Positions 47,541 through 61,200 of a DNA stretch of 64,000 nucleotides are shown one piece after another. The notes below the pieces were generated by a model that searched no databases, had not been told where the DNA came from, and saw nothing but the letters and a program-made list of their open reading frames with translations. The stretch is from Leucaena leucocephala (lineage: Eukaryota; Streptophyta; Magnoliopsida; Fabales; Fabaceae). Position numbers and translations under genes: made by a program. The first letter of the stretch is position 1. Every line of letters begins with the position of its first letter. The stretch is taken from contig CM073536.1 of assembly GCA_037074615.1 (NCBI GenBank), positions 7,383,001-7,447,000 of the forward strand, given 5' to 3'.

Positions 47541-50500
47541 TATTTAGTAGAATAAAAATGAGTATAAAATTGATATATATTTTTTTATAACTTAAAATAA
47601 AATTATTTAAAATATTTTTTTTATAGTTTGAGAAGATTAAAATTATCCAGGAATTTTATAATTTAGATAAAATAGTCTAAAAAATTTCACTTTCACTTAT
47701 ATTATCTTAATTCTTAATTTTTCTAATAAAATTAAAATGGCCCAAAATGTTAAAAATAAAAGTGGAAGTGATTTCCATCTTATTAAAATGTTACACTTAT
47801 AACCCTACACTCATAAAAAATCTATCTCAGCCTGTTATAGCCCGTCAACCTATTTTTTTTCTTTTTAAATGTTCTGAAATATTTTAAAAATTTTTAAATT
47901 GAATTATAAATTTTTGTAACTTAAATTCAAGTTGTTTCTATATTTTCATAAAGTTATATAATTAAATGGATCAATATGCAAATCTACTTAGGGCAATTAG
48001 CATTGCTTGTGCTATGCACATGAGATATAATAAAAAAGGCAAAGGTTCGCACAATATCTCGAAATAATTTTTATAGGATAATTAGTATTTTTAAAATATT
48101 TAAAAATATAATTAATACCATAAAATACTTCTTTTAATACAATTAGCCCCTCCATTAACTTCCCTTAGACCATGTACATGTAAGTTTTGTTTGTTGGCCA
48201 TGTCATGTTTAAACGAACAGAGAGAAGCAGACTAATGAGCTCTTAGCCATGGAGCAACAATCAAAAGGCATAACCAAAGCAAAAAAACCTTATGGGTTTA
48301 AACGGATATATACTCTATAAACACAGTGGAACCTTGAACGCCATTTCAAGTTAGCCTACATTTCAACGTACGAGTCAGGAAATTAGAATAACATTCTCTA
48401 AAGAGATTTTTCTGTAAAGTGATCAAAAGAAAGAAAGAGGAAAGATGATTCCCAGAATGAAAGGTGAACAAACCCTTTGGATCTCTCATTTCTTACATCA
48501 TTCCGGGCTTTCTCAATATGTAACATCATACCTAAGTTTAACACCTAAATAATGTCGTTTTAACTAAATAGAGAGACAATACAAAAACCCGTAATAGAGA
48601 TGCTCTTTTCCTATATCATGTATCACACACGTGTGTGTGTGTATATTGGAATTGCTATTTTTATCCAAATATCTAGTACATTATATATTAATTTATAAAA
48701 CTAATAATAATAGATAAATATTTAATAGAAGCAACCCACTATACTTAGCACTAAAACAACTGACTTAACTTAAATTTGTGTGTATTTTGAAAATATAGAA
48801 AATTTGTATAATTTTGTTTTGGAAAAGAAAACTATTTCTCCTATATTCAATATAAAAATTAATTTATTAATTTAGATTGAAAAAATTAGATAAACTACTT
48901 AACAATATAATCTCCCTAAAATGTTTCTCTATAACATCAAATTATATATTGATTTATAAATTAGATAAATTAATTTAAGTTAAAACTAGCTAACTAATTT
49001 TTATAATTAGAATAAGAGAAATATATGTTTTGGCTTTATCCTGCTTGATTTAATTTCTTCAAAAATATTTGAAATCTCTAAGTAAGTAAATATAATAAAA
49101 AGTTGTTGTTTTTTTAACACAACTTCTATGTAAAAAATGTTATAAATTGTATATATGATTATTTTCAAAAAAAATTATATCAAGTTCCTTAAATTCAATT
49201 CGTCAAATTCTCTGATCTTACTTTATTATATGTTCAAATTTTATAATATCTTTATTTAACTTAAATCTATCTAAAAAATAGTATACATAGGGAGCTTTGA
49301 GTAGAAAATTTGATAAAATACATATAAGAAATTTAAAGTAGGTATGTTCTATTAGGAAAAGGAATGTATAATTTTCACCTTTTCATTTTATTTAAAAATT
49401 CCTTTTCTTTTCTGGTGATGGGAAAGTAGTAGATGGAAAATCACGAGTATCAATTATTTAAATGGAAAGGAGAATCGTGAAAGCTTGCCCACCACCCATT
49501 TCGAATGTCAAAGGAATAAATAGATGTTTGTATATTGTACGATACTATAATATTTGGGAAAATTATAATCAAGTCTCCAATAAAAATTTTAATTACCTCA
49601 AAGGCTCTATATAAAAATTGACAATAAATTTATGTTATTTAAATTTTTTATTAAATATTTTTTTAAAAAATTTTATAATAATTTTTCTTATTATTTATTA
49701 TAATGTACTGGTGCAACTATATACAGTAATCTATTTTTTTTTTTCCAGAAAACAAGATGTTGTTATTATTTCATGCAAAATAATATATAATATAATTCTA
49801 AACCTTCTATAGCATAAGAATCCTCTACAATTTTAGTTAATATACATCATATTTATTCAATAAATTTGTTCCATGCAGCCAAACTATACTTGCCTTTTTT
49901 TTACTATTTGATATGTTATAAAGTCAAATTTAAATATTATTAGGCTTAAGAGTAATTTTTACATAATTTTTTATCTATAAAAGGGTTGAAATCTTTATCT
50001 TAATTAAAGACAATAGAGTCTCTACTAGACTTAACTATATTTAGAATTTTAGAGTTATAATTTATTATAAAGAAATTTAAATAAATATCTATTCTCAATA
50101 TCAATAAATATCACAATACTAAAATTTTGCATTTATTTAAATTTTTCTTAATAGTGACTACAAAAATATCTCTAGATCGCATGGTCTAATTCTACATAAA
50201 TAAATGTTGGTTATTATCGGATAACAACATTTTTTTTTGACACAAGTAATATTCCGTGCATAAAGCAAAATCTAGTTTTGGAGAAAACTTATGTATTCAG
50301 CTTTATATACTCAAAATAATTATCCTCAATCAAATTAAAACATATAAATTCTTTATAGATATTATTTATAGTATAATAACTCATTTTTTAATATTATTAA
50401 CACTTTGAAATCTACTTATTTTGATTTAATTGGTCAACATATATTAAGTTTATATATAAAGCTAGCTAAGTGTTCTAATTCTTTTTGTTTTATGTTTTTT

Positions 50501-51822
50501 GAAAAAAATTATATTACTCAATCACTTTTTATATTATAATTAACTGTATTCTATGCATTACATAGAATTTGAAGAATAACCATATTATGTATTTTCTGTT
50601 TTTGGTGGAAAACTTAATTAGTTGAGAAACTTACTCCTCTTGTACTATCTATGAGACATAGAATGAATATTTTCTTATTTTATTTATAAGTAGTATTATT
50701 AAATATTTATATAAATGTATATTTCTACCCTCATTTATTATTGTGTTTATTTATATTTTTAGAGATAGAGTGTATATTAAATAGATGTAAAGTTAGAAAG
50801 TTATTAAATTTTAAAATATTGTTAATGATATTTTTTTTTATTTTAGTAAAATATATTAGAAATTATTTAAAATACTTGTATGGGAGTTCCCTTTTTTAAT
50901 TTGTCCTGTAGGGGAGGGAAGAGCTATGAAGCTCTAAGCTCTTGTACCCCTAAGAGTTTTTTTTTTTTTTAATAAAAATAGCTTAGGGCATATTGAGATC
51001 ACTTTTTGTATATTTTAATAAAAGTGACTTTTGAAGCCATATATGTAAGTTTAGGCCAAAATATATGCATGTGATGACATTTGGAATGAGAGTTTTTAGA
51101 TAAAAAGGCAAGTTGAAGTTGAAGTAATTTTTTTTTTACTTTTGACTTTTGTTTTTTTTTCTCATTTTTTTCCAGTGTTTTTGTTCATATTTAAATTTTT
51201 TAAAACTAATTTTTAAGTTATCATTCAAACAAATTTATGTTAGGAGATTTTTTCCTTGAATGAACAGTTGAAAATGGGATTCATTACGATGATGTGTACA
51301 GAGGATTAGTACAAAAGTGTGAACAAAAAACAAAGAAATAACAGGCAACAACAAAACATGATCAACCTACCTAAGTGCATATTCTTGTAAAAAATCCCTT
51401 GCAGGAATGGAGTGTGTTCGCTTATGGGCTGTTTGCTACGAGGAATTGGATAGAATGGGAAGGAAGGAAAATCTTTTTTGAGTTAAATTTAAAAAAATTG
51501 AAGCAGTAGTACTATAAAAATTTAATAAAAGGAAGATGTAAAATAAAATAGTAAAAAAATTAATTAAAAACTTTTAACTTATTTAATTAATTTTGTTTAA
51601 ATTCAGCTCAGATAATCCTTTATAGTCTCTTAATTAACGATGGGCGCGTGCTGTTTCTTGGCTAAAGAGCTTGCAGTTTTGTGCATCCCAATTTTAGTTT
51701 GCAAACTGAGTTTTTTTAATAAAAACATATCTAAACATAAATTATATTATATTAATTAAATTTTACCTAATTTTAGTTTACAAAAATTAGTTGAATAAAA
51801 TTCACTTTTATAAACTTTAATC
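47541..51822. other. Very AT-rich gene desert
   Basis: Over 4 kb with no coding signal. 48.83-49.02 kb resembles the Stowaway-like element (AATTTAGATTGAAAAAATTA and inverted partner). Otherwise low-complexity A/T. Confidence 0.55.
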
Positions 51823-52611
51823 TAGTGCCTGTTTAGTTTACTCAAAGATCTAAATTTTTTTAAAAAAATTAGCTTAAACTTTAGTTTAGAAAATTTTTAA
51901 AATAAGCAACTATATTTGTCTAAAAGGGCTTTAGACCAAATTAAGATTTAAAATTATAGTTTTAAATAAGTTCATAAGAATAACTTCTATAATAGTAAAA
52001 GAGTTTATAGACTACCCAATTACTATTTTATTTCCACTTTTTCTCATATTCTCTCTATTTCTGCTCCGCCTCTATCACCTTTGTGCTCTTCTCTTTTGTT
52101 TGTGCTCATCATAACTGTCGTTGGGAGGGAGGAGCATTTTTGTCACCGGAGAGAAAGCATACTTCGCTGGGAGGGAGGAGGGTCTCTGTCACCATTGCAT
52201 CTTCTCCTCTATCTGTGCACAAAAATGTTGTCGCACAGGTCGACGCTACCGTGCTTGCCATGGGTCCGTCGCGCTTGTCGATGCCGGTAAAGGTCAGGGC
52301 TCGTTATCGCTGGTAGAGGTTGGGGCTTCGTTTGCGCCACTGGTCTTCGTCGATGGAGAGAGAAGAGGGGAGAGAGAGAGAAAAAGGAAAAATAGAATAT
52401 ATTTTTATATAAAATTATATCATTTCTGATAATTTACTAATTACAAAAGTCATTATGGTAATAACTATCTAAACAATTATTTATTCAGAACCATTTTTTT
52501 TTTCGCAAACTCTTATCCAGAAGTCCTTTTCTAAAAGCTATCCAAAAATTATTATTTTTTTCTTTTTCTATAAATTATTTTCTAAAAGTCTATCCAAACA
52601 AGTCTTTAGAC
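51823..52611 (-). mobile_element. MITE family M1, copy D with GC-rich insert
   Basis: The left end TAGTGCCTGTTTAGTTTACT and right end (other strand) GTCTAAAGACTTGTTTGGAT match the family, as do TAGACTACCCAATTACTATT and TGATAATTTACTAATTAC. In place of most of the pyrimidine tract lies about 300 bp of GC-rich DNA (about 52060-52370). Confidence 0.7.
52060..52370. other. GC-rich insert inside MITE copy D
   Basis: Much GC-richer than anything around it. It contains an imperfect tandem pair, TGGGAGGGAGGAGCATTTTT and TGGGAGGGAGGAGGGTCTCT, each followed by GTCACC, about 51 bp apart. Several overlapping short frames exist but none resembles a known protein. Copies A, B and C lack it. Confidence 0.55.
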
Positions 52612-52689
52612 ATGCATTTAAACTCATAGTCAATGAGATAATATTATGTATTTTTTTAATACAACCATAACGTGTATTTTATTACCTTC

Positions 52690-53470
52690 TTTAGTCCCAA
52701 ATATAAGAGCTAATTGGAGTCCCAAACATAAAAGCTAGTTAGTAAATTTATTTTAATTTTAAATATAAGATCCCAATGTACCAAGTATCTTAAATTTATA
52801 ATTTTTATCCATATATTCTTATAGATTGTACTTATTAAATAATATTTTTATTAATAGTGTAGATTTAAAATAATTAATTTAATTAATTTATTTAATTCAT
52901 ATAAATTAACTATTTATCACTTACATTTAAGAAATGAAAGGAGTAATTATAAATAGTGTATTTTATTATGAATTTTTACTCCCTTCGGGACATCTGAAAA
53001 TTTTATAATGATATATAAATTTTATATTTGATATTGAAAGATATTAAGTAAAAAAAAAAATATTTCATCATATCCTTTATGTTAAGTAATATTTTTAAAA
53101 AAATTAAAAAATTAAATAAATTAGTTAATTATTACTAATCTAACTTTTTAAAATGAATTTAAATTATATACTTTTCAATCTATCTAAATTAGTTAATTAA
53201 ATCTTATATTAGTTATAATTAACTTATTTATTTGATTTCCTTAATATATATAAAAAATAATTAGCTATTATAATTAGGATAAAAAATAATAATATTTTTA
53301 ACATGTAAATTAAATATTACTACTTCATGTAAGACAATAGTTAATTAATTTTTATAAATAGATTAAAAAATTTAAATAAATTAATTATAATTAATATAAT
53401 AGTTAATTGATTAATTTAAATAAATTAAAAAATAATATATAATATAAATTTATATCTAATAAAAAATTAA
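52690..53470. repeat. Stowaway-like AT-rich repeats, at least two degraded copies
   Basis: AGTCCCAAATATAAGAGCTA and AGTCCCAAACATAAAAGCTA start a pair of related segments. Around 53.1-53.3 kb the TTAGTTAATTAAATCTTATA and CTTATTTATTTGATTTCCTT text matches the element at 10.46-10.70 kb. Confidence 0.4.
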
Positions 53471-53639
53471 AAAAGGACACGGAGCGTAATAACTTAATAT
53501 TTGACATTAATATGCCCAATTTTAACGATTATGCTTTTGGACCCAAATCTAAGACCGCGTCCTCTTTCGTTTTTTCATTTTTTTTCAAGGTAATGGACAG
53601 TTCGTTGACCTTTTTATCGAAAATCTTGGGGTAATAATT

Positions 53640-55266
53640 TTTGCACAACAAGAATTAGTAGTAATTAGATATTTCTGATTTCATTTCCTTCGGTCTTCCT
53701 CTTCGTCCGTGTCTGCTTCTTCTACTTCTTGCAAGTTGCAATCCCCGGGTTTCTCTCAAAGGATTTTCCGCTGTAAGTTGTCTGCTTCCTCCTAACTCTC
53801 CGTCTTTCGCTTTCCCAATTAATCCCATCCAGTAGAAGATCGAGTTTGTGTTCACCAGGTCCCTATTACTTTTTTTATACTTTGTATATATATGCTTAAA
53901 TTTGACGGAAGTAGCTGCAAATAATTAGATTTTAATTTACTTTGTGGCATGGGGCCGACAGTTTTTGGGGGTGCCGTTTGCAGTTGTAGTTGAAGTAGTC
54001 GGGTGATCGTTAATCTACGAAACCGTTTTGTTCCTTGTTCATAATCAGTGATTTTGGTGGTTTGTTTTCTGTGGTGAAATGGTGATAGTGCTAGTTGATA
54101 GAGGCGCGCTCTTATTTTCCTTCAGGAGTGATGTGGGGTTCTACTAATAAGATAGCCCAGAAAAAAAAAAAAAAACCCTTGAACATGATATCGTAGGTTA
54201 AAAAGGTTTAGATTTTAAAAGAAGGGCACGATTTAGGCAACCAAGATATCTATCTTAAGATATGGCATCTATGAGCTTTAATTACTGATGAAACTGTTTG
54301 GATGGATTGTAGAGCGGTTGAACTGTAAATAGTAATAAATTGCATTGAATAATCCGGATCGCTCCTATTATGGAATCACAAGTGGTAAGTTGATTGACTT
54401 TATATTGATTTTTATGAAGTTATCCCTGGTTGCATTGAGTTTAATTATAAGGTTTTACTTCTAAGATTTATACAGATGTATGCATTTATAGAGGATAGGA
54501 AGTTATGAAGGTTAGTGATTGGAAAGTGATTGATTTTTCAATTGTTGTAGTCACTTATTCAGATTTAGTAGGGACCTTTACATATTCCCTCCTCCCCACC
54601 TCTCCTCTTAGGATCATACTTCCAAATTCCTCTTAAATTTTAATTTATTTTCATTGATTATGTTCATAGGAGGTCTTCTGTTAAACCTAAACACATGTTT
54701 GCATCCTCAAGAAACTGTTTGTTGAGTAATTTAGGAACTTGACCATCAACTTGAAGGAAGCAATGGTCATGCTTGGATAATTTGATTATCTTCGCAGTTA
54801 TTTTTCCTTTTAAGATTCAGACAGGATTTTTTTTTTTTTTTACTTTTATTTGAGTATTTTAGCCAGCTTCTAAGTTTTACATTTATTTCTGAAAATTCAA
54901 TGGATATGGAATGCAAATTGAATAAGCTCAAACAAGACTGGTTAGTAAATTTAAGTGTCATGCATGGCTATATTTTGTTGAATGCAATAGTAGTATCTGT
55001 TGGTGCGATCAATCTATATGGAGTATACTTATATAATTGTTGTAAACTTGTGGACTGTTAAGGGCATCCTTATAACAATAACTATATGATTTCCTGGTTT
55101 GAACTGGAAAGTGCTTCAGGCTCTAGCATGAGGTCCTTAGTGAACCTTCAGACTCTGAGCATGAAGACAGAAATATTGATGGTCATTATTTTGAATTTTT
55201 ATGTTGTTTGGATGCAGATTTCTATGTGATCAATTATTGAAAGATATTTTATTGTGGTTATAAGAC
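53640..55266 (+). promoter_or_regulatory. Promoter and 5' leader (with introns) of the CNGC gene
   Basis: A C/T-rich, leader-like exon runs from about 53660 to a donor at 53772 (TTCCGCT|GTAAGT). Another untranslated exon begins at 55218 after GGATGCAG and holds the start codon. The 1.4 kb between is intron. The exact transcription start is not visible. Confidence 0.5.
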
Positions 55267-58200
55267 ATGGGTGATCAGCTGGGGAATTTTGTCAGGTAAC
55301 AAATATAGTTAATTTTAAGATAACAGGTGTTGAGATATGAAGGAGAAGAGAGTGACTAACATTTATAGGTACGTATTTTGCTTACGTTTTATCTATTTGC
55401 CATGCGTATAAGAAGAATGTGATCTATTTATCTGGACTCTGCTAATTTATTTCTAGGTTGGATGACCTGGACTCTAGGCTCGCATCATCTTCTGATACTC
55501 GAGTTAAGAAAAGTGGATTTGGTATTGAGAAATTAAACCATGGTAGCCATGCAAGCACTGCAACCTCCAGGTCTTTCAAAAGAGGAATGATAAAAGGATC
55601 TGAAGGACTGAAGTCGATTGGACGATCACTTGGATTTGGAGTATCTAAGGCAGTATTCCCTGAAGATCTGAAAGTGTCAGAGAAGAAGATATTTGATCCT
55701 CAAGACAAATTTTTACTCCTATTGAATAAACTTTTTGTTGTCTCGTGCATTTTGGCTGTGTCTATTGATCCATTATTTTTCTATCTCCCTGTCATCGATG
55801 ATCCATCTAACTGCCTTGGTATAGATCGAAAAATGGCAATCATCGTCACCACCTTGAGGACGACTGTTGATGTTTTCTATCTTATACACATGGCTCTTCA
55901 ATTTCGCACTGCCTATATTGCCCCATCTTCTCGCGTCTTTGGACGGGGGGAGCTTGTGATAGATTCAACACAGATAGCCAAGCGATACATGAGGCGGTAT
56001 TTCATTGTTGACTTTCTATCTGTGCTGCCGATACCACAGGTTAAAAAGATTGGATTAAATCGTATCAATCTTTCACTCTATTCAAATTATGCTTGACTTT
56101 TCATTGGCATTTATGATTCCTTTCTATCCATATTTTGCTTACAACTTTGTCATTTTTCATGTTAGATTGATAGAGTGTTATACCTTTGCTTCTGGCAGCT
56201 TCCTGCTCTAGTTTGTGTCTACTTCATGGATTGTTTTATGGGGATTCTACCTGCGGATACTGGGAGGGTTTGACTTTATTAAAAATGAGACTTCTACTTA
56301 TTATTTTTTGTGTTCTTTCTTACTTTTAAGGACTGTTACCCTCTTTTGGTTCCTCTCAATGAATTCGTCTCTACCGAATTAAAAATGATTTTAAAAGAAG
56401 CTATTTTTATAATTAGTTTAATATCAGCAATACTTCTTTTATAATTCTATAATCTTCCAGACTGAAGATTTCTAAAGATGTTATAGGAGACAGGTATGCT
56501 AAAATGCTTCAGAAAATGGGAATCTTTGGATTCAGTAGTGCTGATATTTACCTCAACCACATAAAGGAGTAATTTTTTGTTACTGTGGCTCATAAAATTC
56601 TCTCTGTTGGTTGATATTATGGCATTTAGAACTGTAGTGAGCATTTTCTATATTTAGAAATATTCATTTCATAAGTGAGTGGTATTTTTTGACGCCTAGC
56701 TTGAGAATGTCATTCATCTTCATATTGTTTTTTCGGTTCATGATTATTCTATATGACATTGGATTATTGGAAAATTTCGGTGATACGGCCTAAGTTAACA
56801 TGTAGACTGATTATTTTTATACTTAATCTGATCCACTGTGGATGGTACTAGAATAATAAGATTCGCTTCACATAGAGTCTAATTCCCTTGAGAGATCGAT
56901 TGGAGCCATGCATTGTGTGATTTCATTAACAATAATAATAATAATGCACTTAGTTCAGTTAGTTGCAAGGGAATAACAGCTACTTGGAAAGAGAAGAGAC
57001 TGAAAATGAGATGGAAGGATTCTGAATTCTGATTAATACAGATATCAGCTTATTTTATACCTTATGATCAATTATTTACCAGGAGACGCTTTAGATAGTT
57101 TGTTTTGTTTATCAGAGAGATAATTTTAAACTGTAAAGGTTTGAGCCAAAGTTCTCATCTTATTATTTCAAAACTTGAGTCTAGATTTTTGGGAGGAAAA
57201 TGGTTGGCTTTAGGTTGGGTCCATCATTATCCATTTGAAATTTTTGATTGGCCATTAAATGACAACCTATTTATTAGGGTTGTACCAACTCTTCCATTAA
57301 CCTACATATATGTATTCAATGTATTATTTTCAGTTTCTTGATAATTTTTCAATCTTTAGTGGTTTTTAATCAGTTTCTGACTGTTCTAGCATTCCTTGTT
57401 ATTTCATTTTAATCAAATTTACAAGATAAATTGATAATTTTTTCCTGTTAGAACAAATGAATTCTTCTCTGATGTTTTTTGAGATTGATAATGTGAATGC
57501 AGCTATTGGTGTCTATCCCATGTGATTCTATTCCCTTCCTTTTCACAATTCACATCGAGACACCATTTATAAATACGTAGTTTTCTTTTTATTTAGGCAC
57601 CCTTTTTTCATATAACAAATATATCCTTTCACTTGAGCACAGTCATAACTAATTAAGGTGGCCCAGTCTTCAATGTCAAGTTGGATATTTGTTGTTATTT
57701 AATTGCTTCGATGTTCTTTTATAGCTAATGCTACTTTTAAAATTTTGACTATTATGTATTGTAGAGTCTTGTGTCACTAGTATGTTGACCTTGCCATATT
57801 GCAGCTGCAATTATGCAGATTTTAGGGAAATCCTGAACTCTTTCTCTGCTCTTTTTCTTCCTCTCCTTGTATCCAGATTGTGATTTGGAGATTTCTTCAA
57901 AGATCACAAGGCTCAGATGTATTAGCAACAAAGCAGGCCTTGCTGTATATTATCTTACTACAGTATGTTCCTAGGTTTCTCCGGATGGTACCACTGACTT
58001 CAGAACTTAAGAGAACAGCTGGTGTCTTTGCTGAAACTGCTTGGGCAGGTGCTGCATATTATTTGATGTTATACATGCTTGCCAGTCATGTAAGTTTTTG
58101 TTATATTCACTTCTGCTTGTCTCCTCTGCTGTGTTCTAGTTGATCTATTATGCCTGCTCACTCTAATGCTGTTATGCTTGTTAAGTAGCTTGATGATACA

Positions 58201-61200
58201 GTGAATTTGCAAGCTTTTTATTTATTTTCTATTCCATCAATGACTCTTTGCAGATAGTTGGAGCCTTTTGGTACTTGTTAGCTGTTGAACGCAACGACTC
58301 ATGCTGGCAGGAGGCATGTACGAAAGGGTGCAAAAAGGATTTCTTGTATTGTGGTAACTGGTTTGTGGAAGGTTATAATGACTGGAACAAAACAAGTGAT
58401 CAAGTTCTTAAGGCACATTGCTCTACAGAGGACAATTCGCCTTTTGATTTTGGAATTTTTAAACAAGCATTGTCATCTGGCATTATTTCATCTAAAAAAT
58501 TTGTGTCCAAATACTGTTACTGTTTGTGGTGGGGGCTCCAGAATTTGAGGTGAGTACTATTTTTTCCTTTGGAGATCCATATGTATTCTTTTACTACATA
58601 TGTAACAAATTTTAACATATATATTCTGCCTGAACTGAAACTTGCTTTACATAGTGTTTTTCCTGGAAGTAACGATATTTATGATATGTATGTGCGTGCG
58701 CACAAAATGAATTTGTTGGAGTAAATGGAATTAGACATAAAAATTGACAGTAATTGTTGTATTGTTTGTGTAGTTGGTAAACTCTCTCTTGGCCAGTGTG
58801 CCTGTAGATATTTCTAATGAGGATGTGCCGTGTCTTTAACAAATTGATAACTTAATGAATAAGGTGCTTTATGGGCCATCTCATTATCAAGGAGACTTTC
58901 TTCTCCAGGATAAGTGCGTGGCTCATAAATTGCACACAAGTGTATTCCTTAATTTTGATTGTATTCTACAAGTTTCTTCTATCTCAGTTGCAGAATATTT
59001 GCTCGGCTGTTTTGCTTATTTTTGTGTCATCAAGATACAACCACTGTTTTGGAGCATAACTTGCATTAGTTTGCAGCTTTTTCTGTGACTTAACATTCAT
59101 TTCTGAAGGTAGTTTGGGAGTCAGTTACTGAGTTGAATTAATTTTACTGGATTCTAAGGAGTATGGCATTTTTTTGTATTTTAATTATTTGTTTCTGAAA
59201 AAAAAAAATTAGCCTTTTGAATAGTTTGTGTTTCACTTGTATGGTAGAAAAAAAAAATATTGCACAAAACATAGTTATCAGTTCAATAAGCCAACAACTT
59301 TTTTTGTTTACGAGAGAGAATTTTAAACTCTAATAAAGGTTTGAACTAAGGCCTCAACTTATTCTTTCAATACTTGTCTGGAAGTTTGGGAGGCAAAGGG
59401 TTGACTTTATTTTGTGATTCAGTTAATGGTTAAATTTTGATTGGCCCGCTAAAACCCATTCTTAAAAAGCTTATCCAATAAGTACTAACCAAATCCCTTT
59501 TTTCATTTGTCTAAAACTGGGGGTTAAATGGGGTTTATAATTTCCTGCTTTATCTTGGAGTCAAGTGTTAAACCCATGTATGTTCTTTTCAATTTTATAG
59601 TTTCTTATATTCTCATAATAGTTTCCACTGGAATTCATTACAGCACACTTGGCCAGGGGCTCGAAACCAGCACTTATCCGGGGGAAACCATCTTTTCAAT
59701 AGCGCTAGCCATATTTGGTCTTATCCTCTTTGCACTTCTGATTGGTAACATGCAGGTATGTTCAAGATCAGGGAGTTTTAACATATTTTTTGTGTAAGGT
59801 TGTTCGAAATCATGTAATTGTACTATCTGCCAACAAAGGAAATTACTGATGTTTTCGTTTGATGATTAGTTAAAGCATGTATGTATAGTCGAAGATGAAA
59901 CGCTACTGTTGCTTTGTTCTTGAAGTTCCCTTTCCTGAATTGATGAACTCGATATTGGTATTCACATATTGAGAAATAATTGTATGCATGCTAAAGAGAT
60001 TCAGAATAATTCTTCTGTATTAAGGAGTTAAATCAAATACACATTCACTGGTGCAAAATTATGGTCACAAAATTATGAAGAGCAGATTGTTAATAATCAG
60101 ATACTGAGATTTCAGTTTTTTTCTCTCCATGAATACAGACGTATCTTCAGTCTATTACCATAAGGCTTGAGGAAATGAGAGTCAAAAGGCGTGATTCGGA
60201 ACAGTGGATGCATCATCGTTTGCTCCCACCAGAGCTGAGAGAGCGGGTTAGACGCTATGATCAATATAAGTGGTTAGCGACCCGTGGTGTTGATGAAGAA
60301 AGTTTGGTTCAGACGCTTCCAAAGGATCTTAGAAGAGATATCAAGCGTCACCTCTGTCTGGCGTTAGTGAGAAGGGTATGTTGCTGTGAATGCCTTGAAA
60401 AAGTAGAGACGCACAATAAAGGACCAAAATACACGCACAGTTAAACCGTGTTTGATCGGATACATTGGCGATTATAGTAGTTCATCGCTAGCTGTATTTA
60501 TAATGAAATTGGCCCCTATTTCATTGTTGTATCCTCCTTTTGCATGAATATATTTATCTGGCTTTTCCCCCCAAGTAATTCAATCTCTTCAAAATTGGGG
60601 CTGTTTCTTGTGGTTTCTTTTTCAATTTAGCTCTTCAATGTTCATACAGACCCCTTTTTTACTGGAAGCTGTACATATTTTATGTCTTAATGGAGCTTTT
60701 TACAAAAATGTTGTTTTATCTACTTTTTGGGCTAGCATGCTATTTATGAAGCATCTAGAAGCTTTTCCCTTTTCCAATTAGCTTTAGGTCAAATGAAAAG
60801 TATCTTCTGAGAGCACAAAATAAGTGGTATGTGGATGGTTTTATGCTGTTAATTGCGTCCTTTATATTGGGGTTGTGTTATAAGCATATAGATTATTACA
60901 CTGCCTCTTGCAATTTGCTTTTTTAAATTCTTGAGAAATCTATTATGCAATTTCTCTTTTATGAATCTCTTGGACTTCTTCTCTTCTACACTAACCAATT
61001 TAGCGCTGGAGCATCTGAATTTGTTCAACATTAATTTCTTGTTTGCATTTGTAGGTCCCACTTTTTGAGAGTATGGATGAGAGACTACTTGATGCCATTT
61101 GTGAAAGACTGAAACCTTGTTTGTTTACTGAGAGTACTTACATTGTACGGGAAGGAGATCCAGTTGACGAGATGCTTTTCATCATTCGTGGTCGACTCGA

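Noticed and set aside
52081..52429. 102-codon frame in the GC-rich insert as a real gene
   Set aside because: Overlapping frames of equal quality, contains a tandem duplication, and lies inside a MITE.
47541..53600. Hidden exons continuing the 46644 orphan gene
   Set aside because: No stretch with coding composition and splice signals was found; the DNA is almost pure A/T and repeats.
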